Shown piece by piece: positions 17,458-27,342 of a stretch of DNA of 52,834 nt. Made by a program: the position numbers and the translations under genes. This stretch comes from Geodermatophilus sp. TF02-6 (GTDB lineage Bacteria; Actinomycetota; Actinomycetes; Mycobacteriales; Geodermatophilaceae), in contig NZ_QOHF01000029.1 in assembly GCF_003319115.1 (NCBI RefSeq), positions 1-52,834 on the forward strand, given 5' to 3'. Under the pieces are notes generated by a model that saw only the letters and a list, made by a program, of their open reading frames with translations, had not been told where the DNA came from and searched no databases. Each line of letters opens with the position of its first letter. Within the stretch, counting starts at the first letter, position 1.

Positions 17458-18116
17458 CCGGCGGCCGCCCGGTGCGGGTGGTGCTCGCCGAGGACTCGGT
17501 GCTCCTGCGGGAGGGGCTGGTCCGCCTGCTGGAGGAGGCCGGCACGGAGGTGGTCGCGGCCGTCGGCGACGGCCCCTCGCTGGTGCGGGCGGTGGTCGAC
17601 CTGCGGCCGGACGTCGCCGTGGTCGACGTGCGCATGCCCCCCACGCACACCGACGAGGGGCTGCGCGCGGCGGTGGACGCGCGCCGGCAGGAGCCGGGGA
17701 CGGCGGTGCTGGTGCTCTCCCAGTACGTCGAGGTCGCCTACGCCGACGAGCTGCTCGCCGACGGCCGCGGCGGCGTGGGCTACCTGCTCAAGGACCGGGT
17801 GGCCGACCTCGACCAGCTGCTGGACGCGCTGTCCGGGGTGGTGGCCGGCGGTACCGTGCTCGACCCGCAGGTGGTCGGCCAGCTGTTCGCCCGCCGGCGG
17901 GCCGACGACCCGGTGCGGCGGCTGACCCCCCGCGAGCGCGAGGTGCTCGCGCTGATCGCCGAGGGACACTCCAACGCCGCGATCGCCCGCCGGCTCGTCG
18001 TCACCCCCGGCGCCGTGGAGAAGCACACCCAGCGGATCTTCGCCAAGCTCGGCCTGACCCCGGACGAGGACCGCAACAGCCGGGTACTGGCCACCCTGGC
18101 CTACCTGCGCGCCTGA
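17448..18116 (+). CDS. NarL/FixJ-family response regulator, kinase partner
   Basis: A 222-residue response regulator overlapping the kinase by 10 bp. The receiver has E15-D16 and phospho-acceptor D60 in VAVVDVRMPP, with the DEG and KDRVADLD switch region typical of the LiaR/DesR-like group. The LuxR helix-turn-helix is LTPREREVLALIAEGHSNAAIARRLVVTPGAVEKH, with the VEKH variant seen in this subgroup. GTG 17448 is used; GTG 17472 would remove eight residues and still keep the whole receiver. Confidence 0.95.
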   Translation: MGLTGGRPVRVVLAEDSVLLREGLVRLLEEAGTEVVAAVGDGPSLVRAVVDLRPDVAVVDVRMPPTHTDEGLRAAVDARRQEPGTAVLVLSQYVEVAYADELLADGRGGVGYLLKDRVADLDQLLDALSGVVAGGTVLDPQVVGQLFARRRADDPVRRLTPREREVLALIAEGHSNAAIARRLVVTPGAVEKHTQRIFAKLGLTPDEDRNSRVLATLAYLRA

Positions 18117-18206
18117 CCTGCGTCCCACAGCGGACGGGCGGTTCGGCTGTCCGGCTGCTGGACCGAGTGGGGTGCCACGGGCGCGCGGACCGCGCCGTGG
18201 GACTCA

Positions 18207-18330
18207 GGTCGGCCGGTCCTCTGCGGGGCGACCGCCTCGGCGCGTGCTGCCCTTCTACGTCAAGAGCCATCCCGCCTGCGGTCGGGGCGGCACGCCCGAC
18301 CGGCCACCTCCCGTGCGCCCGCCGCCCGGC
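18207..18330 (-). pseudogene. Duplicated fragment of the helicase 5' end and upstream DNA
   Basis: This stretch aligns to 13055-13180, which spans the first about 22 codons of the helicase at 11314-13119 plus some 60 bp upstream. The block GGTCGGCCGGTCCTCTGCGG is identical at 18207 and 13055, and CACGCCC.ACCGGCC.CCT matches upstream. The copied ATG is followed by a one-base deletion relative to the original, shifting the frame, and similarity ends after the first about 60 coding bases. No helicase motif follows. The surrounding 18117-18450 shows no other gene. Confidence 0.8.
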
Positions 18331-18450
18331 GCCGTGCAGGGCCGGGTGCAGGTCGCCGCCCGGCGTCGATGCGCACAGCCGGCCGGACGTGTGGGGTTCG
18401 TCCCGGGTCGCGGATGAGCCGCTCCGTCCCGCGTCCCAGACGCCTCAGGG

Positions 18451-18843
18451 TCAGGACGGCGCGACGACCGGCAGCCCGGCGTCGACGGCGGCCTCCGCCA
18501 GCCGCTCGTCGTAGACGACGAACACCTCGAGGGCCGAGCCGAGGCTCCGGGCTGTCGCCAGGTGGATCGCGTCCGGACTGCGCAGGGATGGCGGGCCGAG
18601 GTCCGCGGCCGCCTCGAGGAGATCGGGGCCCATGGGGACGAGGTCCATCCCCGCCAGGAGTCTACGAGCATCCGGCACGGCGGCGGCGTCCACCCGGGCG
18701 ACGGCGCGGACGACCTCGACGCGGGTCAGTGAGCTCGCTGACCAGGCGGCTTCCTCGTGCTCTGCCAGCCAGGCGCGCAGGGGAGCGGTCTCGCGTTCGC
18801 GGACGACGAGCTTCGTGAGGGCTGAACTGTCGAAGGCGATCAC
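18451..18843 (-). CDS. PIN-domain ribonuclease toxin (VapC family)
   Basis: A 130-residue PIN-domain toxin, expected to cut specific RNA in a Mg2+-dependent way when freed from its antitoxin. The acidic catalytic set is visible: D5 (MIAFDSSALTKL), E43 (RVEVVRAV), D91 (RSPDAIHLATA) and D112 (VYDERL). Its ATG overlaps the antitoxin stop (ATGA, 18840-18843), the standard coupling for such pairs. Transcription comes from the antitoxin promoter. Confidence 0.93.
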   Translation of the reverse strand: MIAFDSSALTKLVVRERETAPLRAWLAEHEEAAWSASSLTRVEVVRAVARVDAAAVPDARRLLAGMDLVPMGPDLLEAAADLGPPSLRSPDAIHLATARSLGSALEVFVVYDERLAEAAVDAGLPVVAPS

Positions 18844-19115
18844 AGTCGCTCGGCGCGCTGCTGGGCCAGGGCCTCGGAGGCGCTCGGTGCTCCGGGAGGC
18901 GGCGTCACGGGCTCCGGGAGGAACCGTGGCCCGGCTGCCGGGACCAGGCGGCCCTCGGCGATCAGCCGCTCGCGCGCTGTGGCCGCAGGCGAGGGCGGGG
19001 CCAGGACGGCCACGAGTTCACCGCGCTCGGTCACCTCGACCGTCTCGCCAGCCTTCACCAGCGCCAGGTACCTGCTGGCGTTCTGGCGCAGTTCACGCAC
19101 GCCGATCCGGGTCAC
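18840..19115 (-). CDS. Phd/YefM-type antitoxin of the PIN toxin
   Basis: A 91-residue antitoxin. The N-terminal DNA-binding part reads TRIGVRELRQNASRYLALVKAGETVEVTERGELVAVL, the Phd/YefM fold that dimerises on its operator. The Pro-rich C-terminus (PEPVTPPPGAP) is the usual flexible toxin-neutralising tail. GTG 19115 is chosen because the family starts at this point; the frame is open further upstream, across the operator. A perfect palindrome lies 10 bp before the start. Confidence 0.9.
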   Translation of the reverse strand: MTRIGVRELRQNASRYLALVKAGETVEVTERGELVAVLAPPSPAATARERLIAEGRLVPAAGPRFLPEPVTPPPGAPSASEALAQQRAERL

Positions 19116-19124
19116 GCCGACCAC

Positions 19125-19145
19125 GGTAGCACTCCATGTGCTACC
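19125..19145 (-). promoter_or_regulatory. Palindromic operator of the toxin-antitoxin operon
   Basis: GGTAGCAC (19125-19132) and GTGCTACC (19138-19145) are perfect 8-bp arms around a 5-base spacer. They lie 10 bp upstream of the antitoxin start, where Phd/YefM antitoxin-toxin complexes bind to repress their own promoter. The position and symmetry make autoregulation likely. Confidence 0.75.
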
Positions 19146-19210
19146 AGATGTCATGCCCGCGGGCTGCATCAGAGACGCACTGTTGTGCGGGAGCCCCGAT
19201 CATCAGCTGC

Positions 19211-20893
19211 TCAGGCGCCCTCGTCGACCCGGTCCGGGCCGCCCACCTCACCCGGGCCGGCCAGGTCGGCGGCGTCGACGATGGTGTACGCGTAGCCCTG
19301 CTCGGCGAGGAACCGCTGCCGGTGCGCGGCGTACTCGGCGTCGAGGGTGTCCCGGCTGACGATCGTGTAGAAGTGCGCCTGCCGGCCGTCGGCCTTGGGT
19401 CGCAGCACCCGGCCCAGCCGCTGCGCCTCCTCCTGGCGGGAGCCGAACGTCCCCGACACCTGGACGGCGACCGCAGCCTCGGGCAGGTCGATGGAGAAGT
19501 TGGCCACCTTCGACACGACCAGCGTGCCGATCTCGCCGGCGCGGAAGGCGTCGAAGAGCTCCTCCCGCTCCCTGGTGCGGGTCGAACCCTGGATCACCGG
19601 GGCGGAGAGCGCCCGGCCGAGCTCGTCGAGCTGGTCGAGGTAGGCGCCGATGACCAGCTTCTGCTCCCCGGGGTGCCGCTCGAGCACCCGCCGGATCACC
19701 GGCAGCTTGGACGACGCGGTCGCGGCGATCCGGTACCGCTCGTCGGGCTCGGCGACGGCGTAGGTCATCCGCTCCTCGTCGTCGAGCGACACCCGCACCT
19801 CGGTGCACTCGGCCGGCGCGATGTGGCCCTGCGCCTCGATGTCCTTCCACGGGGCGTCGTAGCGCTTGGGCCCGATGAGGGAGAAGACGTCGTCCTCCCG
19901 GCCGTCCTCGCGCACCAGCGTGGCGGTCAGCCCCAGCCGGCGGCGGGACTGCAGGTCGGCGGTCAGCCGGAAGATCGGCGCGGGCAGCAGGTGCACTTCG
20001 TCGTAGACGATCAGCCCCCAGTCCTGCGCGTCGAACAGGTCCAGGTGCCGGTACTCGCCCTTCCGTCGGGTGGTCATCACCTGGTAGGTGGCGATGGTGA
20101 CCGGGCGGATCTCCTTGCGCTCGCCGGAGTACTCGCCGATCTCCTCCTCGGTCAGCGACGTGCGGGCCAGCAGCTCGCGCTTCCACTGCCGCCCGGCGAC
20201 GGTGTTGGTGACCAGGATCAGCGTGGTCGCCTTGGCCTCGGCCATCGCCGCGGCGCCGACCAGCGTCTTGCCCGCACCACAGGGCAGGACGACGACCCCG
20301 GAGCCGCCGGACCAGAAGCCCTCGACCGCCTCGACCTGGTAGTCGCGCAGGTGCCAGCCGGTCTGGTCGAGCTCGATCGGGTGGGCCTGGCCGTCGACGT
20401 ATCCAGCGCGGTCCTCGGCCGGCCAGCCGAGCTTGAGCAGCGCCTGCTTGAGCCGGCCGCGCTCCGAGGGGTGGACGACGACGGTGTCCTCGTCGATGCG
20501 GGCGCCGAGCATGGGCGCGACCCGCTTGGCGCGGACGACCTCCTCGAGCACCGCCCGGTCGGACGTGGTGAGGACCAGCCCGTGCACCGGGTGGTTGGTC
20601 AGGGCGAGCCGGCCGAAGCGGTCCATGGTGTCGGCGACGTCGACCAGCAGGGCGTGCGGCACCGGGTAGCGGGAGTAGCGCACCAGCGCGTCGACGACCT
20701 GCTCGGCGTCGTGCCCGGCGGCGCGGGCGTTCCACAGCGCCAGCGGGGTCACCCGGTAGGTGTGCACGTGCTCCGGCGAGCGCTCCAGCTCGGCGAACGG
20801 GGCGATCGCCGCCCGGCACTCGCGGGCGGCCGGGTGGTCGACCTCCAACAGCAGGGTCTTGTCCGACTGGACGATGAGGGGGCCGTCGTTCAC
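19211..20893 (-). CDS. XPB/Ssl2-type DNA helicase (ERCC3 homologue)
   Basis: A 560-residue bacterial XPB, a 3'-5' SF2 helicase linked to DNA repair. After an N-terminal damage-recognition-like domain of about 180 residues come Walker A PCGAGKT (K209), motif II YDEVHLLPA (about 297-305), TATLVREDGRE containing the RED motif of XPB, and motif VI SRQEEAQRLGRVLRP. Length is close to the M. tuberculosis homologue (Rv0861c). GTG 20893 follows GAGAGG. It is co-oriented with a methyltransferase and the helicase-associated protein, a pair also conserved in mycobacteria. Confidence 0.96.
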   Translation of the reverse strand: MNDGPLIVQSDKTLLLEVDHPAARECRAAIAPFAELERSPEHVHTYRVTPLALWNARAAGHDAEQVVDALVRYSRYPVPHALLVDVADTMDRFGRLALTNHPVHGLVLTTSDRAVLEEVVRAKRVAPMLGARIDEDTVVVHPSERGRLKQALLKLGWPAEDRAGYVDGQAHPIELDQTGWHLRDYQVEAVEGFWSGGSGVVVLPCGAGKTLVGAAAMAEAKATTLILVTNTVAGRQWKRELLARTSLTEEEIGEYSGERKEIRPVTIATYQVMTTRRKGEYRHLDLFDAQDWGLIVYDEVHLLPAPIFRLTADLQSRRRLGLTATLVREDGREDDVFSLIGPKRYDAPWKDIEAQGHIAPAECTEVRVSLDDEERMTYAVAEPDERYRIAATASSKLPVIRRVLERHPGEQKLVIGAYLDQLDELGRALSAPVIQGSTRTREREELFDAFRAGEIGTLVVSKVANFSIDLPEAAVAVQVSGTFGSRQEEAQRLGRVLRPKADGRQAHFYTIVSRDTLDAEYAAHRQRFLAEQGYAYTIVDAADLAGPGEVGGPDRVDEGA

Positions 20894-20996
20894 CAAGGAC
20901 CTCTCGGCAGGCGTGGGGGAGCGGGGTCGCGCAGGACCTCTGCCACGGTAACCACGGGCACCGACGGGCCCTTCCCGTCCGGCGCGGTGGTCCGGG

Positions 20997-22280
20997 TCAG
21001 GGCCAGGAACGCAGCCGCAGCGGCGGCTCCTCGCCGCCGGGCCGCCGCACCAGGACCTGGTTGACGCCCATGACCCCGCGCTCGAACGCCAGCGCGCTGG
21101 CCGCCATGTACAGCCGCCACACCCGGGCCCGGCCCGCGCCGGCAACCGCGACCGCGGCGTCCCAGTGCTTCTCCAGCCGCTCCACCCAGGCGCGCAGCGT
21201 GAGCCCGTAGTGCCGGCGCAGCGCCTCGACGTCGAGCGCCTCCAGGCCGCCGTCCTCCAGCGCGGCGACGGTGTCGGCCAGGCTGAGCAGCTCCCCGTCG
21301 GGGAAGACGAACCGGGCGATGAAGGTGTCGCCGTCCCAGCCGGTCGGCCCCGCGTTCCAGGCGATGGCGTGGTTGAGCAGCCGGCCGCCCGGGCGGAGCA
21401 GGTCGTGCAGGGCACGGACGTACCCGGGCATCCTGCGGGCGCCGACGTGCTCGGCCATGCCGACCGAGGCGATCGCGTCGAACGGCCCGTCGGCGACGTC
21501 CCGGTAGTCCTGCACCCGGATCTCCACCCGGCCGGCCAGCCCGGCGTCGGCCGCCCGCTCCCGGGCGAGGTCGGCCTGCGCGCGGGAGAGGGTCACGCCG
21601 ACGACGTCGGCCCCGTACCGCTGCGCGGCGTGCAGCGCCAGGCTTCCCCAGCCGCAGCCGACGTCGAGCAGCCGCGCCCCCGGACCCACGCCCAGCTTGC
21701 GGCAGACCAGGTCGAGCTTGGCCTCCTGGGCGGCGTCCAGGCCGGTGGCCGGCGACTCCCAGACGGCGCACGAGTAGACCAGCGAGGGGCCGAGCACCAG
21801 CCGGTAGAAGTCGTTGCCCACGTCGTAGTGGTGGGCGACGACGGCGGCGTCCCGGACGCGGGAGTGCCGGCGGCCGAACCGGCGCAGCCGCACCTCCTCC
21901 GGCGGGGGTGCGGGTTCGGGCCCCAGCGCGCCGAGCCGGGCCGCCGTGGCGACCAGGCCGGCCCGCTCCCGCAGGCCGGGGGCCGGTGCGCCGTCGGCGG
22001 CGGACAGCCGCCCGGTCGAGGTGAGCGCGGCCAGGGTGGCGAACAGGTCGTCCTCGAGGTCGACCTCCCCGGCCACGTACGCGCGGCCGAACCCCAGCTC
22101 ACCGGGGGCCCACACCAGCCGGCGCAGCGCCCGCCGGTCGCGGACGGCGACCAGCGGCGCCCCCGGCGGCCCGGCCACCGAGCCGTCCCAGGCGCGCAGC
22201 CGGACGGGGAGCTCGTCGACCCCCAGCACCTGGCGCACCACCGCCGCCAGCCGGGTGGCCGCGTCCTGCTCGCTCGCCAT
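20997..22280 (-). CDS. Cyclopropane-fatty-acid-synthase-family SAM methyltransferase
   Basis: A 427-residue SAM-dependent enzyme of the CFA synthase/mycolic acid cyclopropane synthase family, which modifies double bonds in membrane lipid acyl chains. The substrate block [24 protein letters not shown] comes near 150-175, SAM motif [17 protein letters not shown] near 200, and MAEHVG further on, all characteristic. The N-terminal 120 residues form the extra domain of full-length CFA synthases. ATG 22280 has AGAGGAGG upstream. It sits between XPB and its partner; such an insertion is not expected from the mycobacterial order. Confidence 0.93.
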   Translation of the reverse strand: MASEQDAATRLAAVVRQVLGVDELPVRLRAWDGSVAGPPGAPLVAVRDRRALRRLVWAPGELGFGRAYVAGEVDLEDDLFATLAALTSTGRLSAADGAPAPGLRERAGLVATAARLGALGPEPAPPPEEVRLRRFGRRHSRVRDAAVVAHHYDVGNDFYRLVLGPSLVYSCAVWESPATGLDAAQEAKLDLVCRKLGVGPGARLLDVGCGWGSLALHAAQRYGADVVGVTLSRAQADLARERAADAGLAGRVEIRVQDYRDVADGPFDAIASVGMAEHVGARRMPGYVRALHDLLRPGGRLLNHAIAWNAGPTGWDGDTFIARFVFPDGELLSLADTVAALEDGGLEALDVEALRRHYGLTLRAWVERLEKHWDAAVAVAGAGRARVWRLYMAASALAFERGVMGVNQVLVRRPGGEEPPLRLRSWP

Positions 22281-22360
22281 CGCGGTCCTCCTCTCGGCTC
22301 TGCAGGAGCCCCGGAGGGTGGCCCGTCACCCGGGTCGCGGCAAGCGGTTCCGGCGCGGCG

Positions 22361-24679
22361 TCAGGACGACGCGGCCGGCTCGTCGTCCTCGACCAGCGCC
22401 ACCGAGGTGATCCGGTGCACGGCGAAGGTGCGGCTCTCCCGGCGCCGCTCGTCGTACCCCTGCAGGAACCCGCCTCCCAGCGACACCGGCTGGACGACGC
22501 GCTGGCTGCCGCTGCCCTGGGCGTCGACGTAGCCCAGCCACACCGGCACGCCCTCGCGGACGGCCCGGGACAGCAGCTCGAGGGTGCCGGCCGTGGTTCC
22601 GCCGGGCACCTGGCGCACCGGCTCGCTGCGGCGGGCGGCCAGCGCGGCGTCCCCGGCCCGGATCTCCCGCACGATCGCGGCGACCTCGTCGGGCGCGAGC
22701 GGCCGCGCCGCCTGCGCGGCGGCGGCCCCGGGCCGGCGTCCAGCGGCGCGCGGGCGGGCCGGCGGGCGGGTGAGGACGGCGCCACCCGGGGACTCACCGG
22801 CCGGGGCGTAGCCGGCCTCCCGCAGCACGGTGAGCACCTCGTCGGCGCCCAGGCCGCTGACCAGCACCCCGGGCGCGAGGCGGCGCAGCTCGGCCGTCGC
22901 CGTCCGCCGGTCGCCCAGCACCTGCGAGAGCAGCCCGGAGTCGTCGGAGCGCACGTAGCTCTCGACCGCGCCCACCCGCAGCCGGCCGTGCTGGCGGGCG
23001 ACGTCGTCGACCAGGTAGTCCAGCGCCTGCGGCACCGGGGTGCGCGACGCGCGGGCGAAGAACTCGTGCAGGTCGGTAGCCGACCAGCCCGCGTCGAGCG
23101 CCCGCCGCACGGTCGCCTCGGTCACCCGGAACACCGTGGCCCCGCCGGAGGACTCCACGTCGGCGACGACGGCGAGGGCGTCGGCGAGCTCGGCGACCAG
23201 CGGGCCGGGCGCGACCAGCGACAGGTCGGGCTGGGCCAGCACGGAGTCGACCGGCTCGGGCAGCAGCCGGCGCACCCCGTCGGCGGCGCCGTCCTCCCCG
23301 GCGACCAGCAGCCCGCGCCCGCCCGAGGGGAGCGCCCCGCCGACCAGCACGCCCAGCCGGGCGGCCTCGGCCAGCAGGTCGGGGACCGGGGCCAGCCGGT
23401 CCACCCGGCGCGGCGTGCGCCAGCGCAGCAGCGCGACCAGGTCGTCGGGCGCCAGGCCGCAGCCGGGCGGGTACTCGGCCAGCGCGCCCAGTGCGGCGCG
23501 GCGGATCGCCGGCGCGGTGTGCCGGACCAGGTCGGGGGACAGCGCGTTGACCGCCCTGCCGGCGACGTCGCGCTGCCCGGCCAGCGACGGCAGCCGCACG
23601 GCGTCCAGCCAGCCGGCGGCCAGGGTGGCCCAGCGGTCGGGGAGGTCCTGCTCGCGCCACAGGTCGAAGGCCCGGGTGGGCAGCCACTCGTCGCGGTGCG
23701 GCCCGCCCACGTCGAGCAGGCCCGCGACGTGCGCCAGCTCCAGCAACCAGCCGGCCTCGGGCTCGGTCACGTGCAGCGCGCGGGCCAGCCGCTTCTGGTC
23801 GCGGACGCCGACCCCGCCGCTGCGCAACAGCCCGGCCGGCTCCTCCTCGAGCAGCGTGAGCAGCTCCCCGACCCGGCCGATCGTCTCCAGGGCGGCGCCC
23901 GCGGCCTGCCGGTCGACGGCCGCCGGGTCGCGCTCGACCGGAGCCGGCTCGGGGCGCAGCCGCGGCGGGCCGTAGGGCCGGCCGCCCCGCAGCAGCAGCC
24001 CGATCTCCCGGGGCAGCTCCACGTTCAGCGCGTCGACGCGGGCCAGCAGGCCCCGCTGCAGCAACCGGCGGGCCGGCGAGGCGGAGCTGCCGTCGGTGTC
24101 GGGCAGGTGGCCCACCGGCCGGTCGCCGGCCAGCCGCTCCAGCACCTCCCGCTCCGCGGCGGGCAGCTCGGCCAGCGCCGCCGGCAGGTCCGCCGGCAGC
24201 GCCAGCCGCAGCTCGACCGCCCGCCGGCCCAGCCCCGCGGGGTACCGGACCGCCCGGCGCACCGGGTCGGGGGCGTGCAGCACCTCGTCGCCCCACAGCA
24301 GCGCCCGGGTGGTCAGCCGGTCCACCGCCGTCCCCAGCACCGCGTCGGGCACCTCGGGCAGCGCGGTGGGCAGGTCGGCGGCGCCCACCCCGTCGGAGGA
24401 GAGCAGCACGACGTCGAGCACCTGCAGCGTCGCGGCGTCCAGCTCGTCGAGCGCGCGGTCCACGGACAGGGGCACGGCCAGGCGGCTGGTGAGGGCCACG
24501 ACGTCGGAGGGAGCCGGCCGGGCGACGTCGGGACGGGCGGCCAGCAGGGCGCCGAGCTGCTCGTCGCCGCGGGTGCGCAGCCAGGCGGCGATCGTCGCCG
24601 GGGCAGGACGGGGGGTGGCGGGTGCCGTCTCCCCCTCGCGTCCCGGCGGGGCGCCTCCGGCGCGGCGTTCGGCAGACAT
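22361..24679 (-). CDS. Helicase-associated protein with C-terminal WYL-like domain
   Basis: A 772-residue protein of the actinobacterial helicase-associated (Helicase_C_3) family, usually beside XPB. It has a long Leu/Ala-rich helical region, a repeated winged-helix-like part (for example [30 protein letters not shown]), and near the C-terminus [13 protein letters not shown]...[31 protein letters not shown], which is WYL-like. A role in XPB-linked repair is inferred from neighbourhood. ATG 24679 is chosen over GTG 24688. Confidence 0.9.
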   Translation of the reverse strand: MSAERRAGGAPPGREGETAPATPRPAPATIAAWLRTRGDEQLGALLAARPDVARPAPSDVVALTSRLAVPLSVDRALDELDAATLQVLDVVLLSSDGVGAADLPTALPEVPDAVLGTAVDRLTTRALLWGDEVLHAPDPVRRAVRYPAGLGRRAVELRLALPADLPAALAELPAAEREVLERLAGDRPVGHLPDTDGSSASPARRLLQRGLLARVDALNVELPREIGLLLRGGRPYGPPRLRPEPAPVERDPAAVDRQAAGAALETIGRVGELLTLLEEEPAGLLRSGGVGVRDQKRLARALHVTEPEAGWLLELAHVAGLLDVGGPHRDEWLPTRAFDLWREQDLPDRWATLAAGWLDAVRLPSLAGQRDVAGRAVNALSPDLVRHTAPAIRRAALGALAEYPPGCGLAPDDLVALLRWRTPRRVDRLAPVPDLLAEAARLGVLVGGALPSGGRGLLVAGEDGAADGVRRLLPEPVDSVLAQPDLSLVAPGPLVAELADALAVVADVESSGGATVFRVTEATVRRALDAGWSATDLHEFFARASRTPVPQALDYLVDDVARQHGRLRVGAVESYVRSDDSGLLSQVLGDRRTATAELRRLAPGVLVSGLGADEVLTVLREAGYAPAGESPGGAVLTRPPARPRAAGRRPGAAAAQAARPLAPDEVAAIVREIRAGDAALAARRSEPVRQVPGGTTAGTLELLSRAVREGVPVWLGYVDAQGSGSQRVVQPVSLGGGFLQGYDERRRESRTFAVHRITSVALVEDDEPAASS

Positions 24680-24795
24680 CCGATCCACGCTACGACGGTC
24701 CGGCCGGGTGCCGCCGACGACGTCTCGACCGGGTCCGGGACCGTCCGGCCGACGTCGCCCCTGCCGCCGCAGAGACCGGTCTGCCGTGCGCCAGC

Positions 24796-25332
24796 ATGGG
24801 GCCCGTGCACCCGGCCGCCGACGACCCGCAGACCAGCAGCGCTCTCCCCGGCTACCAGGCCGGGGCGCTGCGCTGGCTGGCCGGCGGCGCCATCGCCGTC
24901 GTCCTCGGGGTGCTGCTCGGGGCCGCGGCGGTCAGCATCGCCGCCGACACCGGCCGCCCGCTGCCCGGCGTCGGGCTGGTGGTGGTCGTGCTGGTGGTCG
25001 CCGGGACGGTCGCCGCCGTCGCCGGCGCCGGTGCCCTGGTGCGCCACCTGCGCTGGCGGCGGGCGCTGCGGGCCGTGCCCTGGCAGACCGGGGTGCTGCG
25101 CATCGCCGGCCCGGCGGTGCTGGCCTTCGAACCCGAGGGCTACGACGAGACCGACCCGCTGGCCGCCCCGGTGCGGCTGCGGCTGGAGAGCACCGCGGTG
25201 TGGCGGACCCGCGCCGTCCAGCAGCTGCACGACGCGGTGGTGCGGGCCGCGCCCGTCGGGCCGCGCGAGTGGGTGTTCACCGCGGACGGCCTGCCCACCG
25301 TCTACGGCGCCCGGGCGGTGCGCTGCCGCTGA
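24796..25332 (+). CDS. Two-helix membrane protein, unknown function
   Basis: About 178 residues. Two hydrophobic helices ([23 protein letters not shown] and [24 protein letters not shown]) precede a cytosolic or external domain of about 100 residues with [23 protein letters not shown]. No family was recognised. The ATG 24796 or GTG 24805 are both possible. It is divergent from the helicase-associated protein with 116 bp between starts. Confidence 0.75.
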   Translation: MGPVHPAADDPQTSSALPGYQAGALRWLAGGAIAVVLGVLLGAAAVSIAADTGRPLPGVGLVVVVLVVAGTVAAVAGAGALVRHLRWRRALRAVPWQTGVLRIAGPAVLAFEPEGYDETDPLAAPVRLRLESTAVWRTRAVQQLHDAVVRAAPVGPREWVFTADGLPTVYGARAVRCR

Positions 25333-25445
25333 CCGGCGCAGGGGAGGAGTGCGTGCGTTCCGGGTATCCGGTCCGCGAAGATGCACACCGGTGCGGGCAC
25401 CGTGCGGTGCGCCGCGGGACACGGCACACGGAGGAAGCGACGGAG

Positions 25446-25661
25446 ATGGCCAAACGCAACCCCAAGAACGAGCACCTGGTGGAGCCCACCTGGGGCCAGT
25501 CGGAGGACGGCGGCGCGCCGGTCACCGAGTTCACCGCCGAGGCGGCCGGTCCGCTGTCGCCGTTCGGGGAGGACCACGACTTCCCGCTGCCGCCGGACCG
25601 CCTGCGGTACGCGCACCCGACCGACAAGCCCAACCGGGCCGGCGTCCAGGCGGGCGAGTAG
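25446..25661 (+). CDS. Small acidic hypothetical protein, 71 residues
   Basis: The ATG at 25446 follows GGAGG with a 10-base gap. The protein ([26 protein letters not shown]...) is rich in Asp, Glu and Pro, with no membrane segment or Cys; it looks soluble and partly disordered. Only two bases separate its stop from the acyl-CoA synthetase start, so the two are probably one operon. M. tuberculosis has a small hypothetical gene (Rv0863) at a comparable place after the helicase-associated gene, but homology was not tested. Confidence 0.75.
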   Translation: MAKRNPKNEHLVEPTWGQSEDGGAPVTEFTAEAAGPLSPFGEDHDFPLPPDRLRYAHPTDKPNRAGVQAGE

Positions 25662-25663
25662 CG

Positions 25664-27319
25664 GTGAGCGCACCCGCGTTGCCGTCCTACAGCAGTGGCA
25701 CCTCGACCGTCCCCCTGCTCGGCGACACCATCGGGGCCGACCTGGACCGGACGGCGGCGCGGGTGGGTGAGCACGAGGCGCTGGTCGAGTGCGCCACCGG
25801 CCGCCGCTTCACCTACCCGGAGTTCGTCGCCGAGGTCGACGCGATCGCCCTGGGCCTCGACGCGCTCGGTGTGGCCAAGGGCGACCGGGTCGGCATCTGG
25901 GCGCCCAACTGCGCCGAGTGGGCCTTCGTGCAGTACGCGACCGCGAAGCTCGGCGCGATCCTGGTCACCATCAACCCGGCCTACCGCACCCACGAGCTGG
26001 CCTACGTGCTCGAGCAGGCCGGGATCTCGGTGCTGGTGGCCGCGCCGTCGTTCAAGACCAGCGACTACCGGGCCATGGTCGCCGACGTCCGCGGCGGGTG
26101 CCCGGCCCTGCGCGAGGTCGTCTTCCTCGGCGACCCCGAGTGGGAGCAGCTGGTGGCCACCGGGCGGGCCGGCGACCGCGGCCTGCTGGCCGAGCGGGAG
26201 AGGCAGCTGTCGGCCGACGACCCGATCAACATCCAGTACACCTCGGGGACGACGGGCTTCCCCAAGGGCGCCACGTTGACCCACCACAACCTGCTCAACA
26301 ACGGGTTCTTCGTGGGCGAGGGGTGCGGCTACACCGAGGCCGACCGGATCTGCATCCCGGTGCCCTACTACCACTGCTTCGGCATGGGCATGGGCAACCT
26401 GGCGGCCACCTCGCACGGGGCGACCATGGTCATCCCGGCGCCCGGCTTCGACCCGGCGGCGACCCTGCAGGCGGTGGCCGACGAGCGGTGCACCTCGCTG
26501 TACGGCGTCCCGACGATGTTCATCGCCGAGCTGGCGCTGCCCGACTTCGCCTCCTACGACCTCTCCAGCCTGCGCACCGGGATCATGGCCGGTTCGCCGT
26601 GCCCGGTGGAGGTGATGAAGCGGGTGGTCGCCGAGATGGGCATGACCGAGGTGACCATCTGCTACGGCATGACCGAGACCTCCCCGGTGTCCACCCAGAC
26701 CGGCGCCGACGACGACCTCGACCGCCGCACCTCCACCGTCGGGCGGGTGCACCCGCACCTGGAGGTCAAGGTCGTCGACCCGGCCACCGGGCTGACCGTG
26801 CCGCGCGGCACGCCGGGGGAGTTCTGCACCCGCGGCTACTCGGTGATGCTCGGCTACTGGGACGAGCCGGCCAAGACCGCCGAGGTCATCGACGCCGCCC
26901 GGTGGATGCACACCGGCGACCTGGCGGTCATGGACACCGAGGGCTACCTCAACATCGTCGGCCGGATCAAGGACATGGTCATCCGCGGCGGGGAGAACGT
27001 CTACCCGCGGGAGGTCGAGGAGTTCCTCTACACCCACCCCGACGTCGTCGACGCCCAGGTCATCGGGGTGCCCGACGAGCGCTTCGGCGAGGAGCTGATG
27101 GCCTGGGTGCGGCTGCGCCCGGGTGCCGAGCCGCTCACACCCGAGGCGCTGCGCGCGTTCTGCGCCGGCAAGCTGGCCCACTACAAGGTCCCGCGCTACG
27201 TCAAGGTCGTCGACGCGTTCCCGATGACGGTGACCGGCAAGGTCCGCAAGGTCGAGATGCGCCAGGTCTCGGTGCAGGAACTGGGCCTGCAGGACGCCGC
27301 GGCGATCCGCAACGCCTGA
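25664..27319 (+). CDS. Acyl-CoA synthetase (AMP-binding, fatty-acid-CoA ligase family)
   Basis: A 551-residue adenylate-forming enzyme that makes acyl-CoA from a fatty acid, ATP and CoA. The P-loop [16 protein letters not shown] is near 192-207, [10 protein letters not shown] near 340, [11 protein letters not shown] and MHTGDLA follow, then the hinge [20 protein letters not shown] and the catalytic Lys near the C-terminus in MTVTGKVRK. This matches medium/long-chain FadD-like enzymes. GTG 25664 starts two bases after the preceding stop. The chain length used cannot be inferred. Confidence 0.95.
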   Translation: MSAPALPSYSSGTSTVPLLGDTIGADLDRTAARVGEHEALVECATGRRFTYPEFVAEVDAIALGLDALGVAKGDRVGIWAPNCAEWAFVQYATAKLGAILVTINPAYRTHELAYVLEQAGISVLVAAPSFKTSDYRAMVADVRGGCPALREVVFLGDPEWEQLVATGRAGDRGLLAERERQLSADDPINIQYTSGTTGFPKGATLTHHNLLNNGFFVGEGCGYTEADRICIPVPYYHCFGMGMGNLAATSHGATMVIPAPGFDPAATLQAVADERCTSLYGVPTMFIAELALPDFASYDLSSLRTGIMAGSPCPVEVMKRVVAEMGMTEVTICYGMTETSPVSTQTGADDDLDRRTSTVGRVHPHLEVKVVDPATGLTVPRGTPGEFCTRGYSVMLGYWDEPAKTAEVIDAARWMHTGDLAVMDTEGYLNIVGRIKDMVIRGGENVYPREVEEFLYTHPDVVDAQVIGVPDERFGEELMAWVRLRPGAEPLTPEALRAFCAGKLAHYKVPRYVKVVDAFPMTVTGKVRKVEMRQVSVQELGLQDAAAIRNA

Positions 27320-27342
27320 CGCGCCTCGGCCCCCGACAGCCC

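Noticed and set aside
18001..18270. An 89-codon minus-strand frame starting in the helicase-like fragment
   Set aside because: Its ATG corresponds to the copied helicase start, but the frame shifts after a few codons and continues into antisense of the response regulator.
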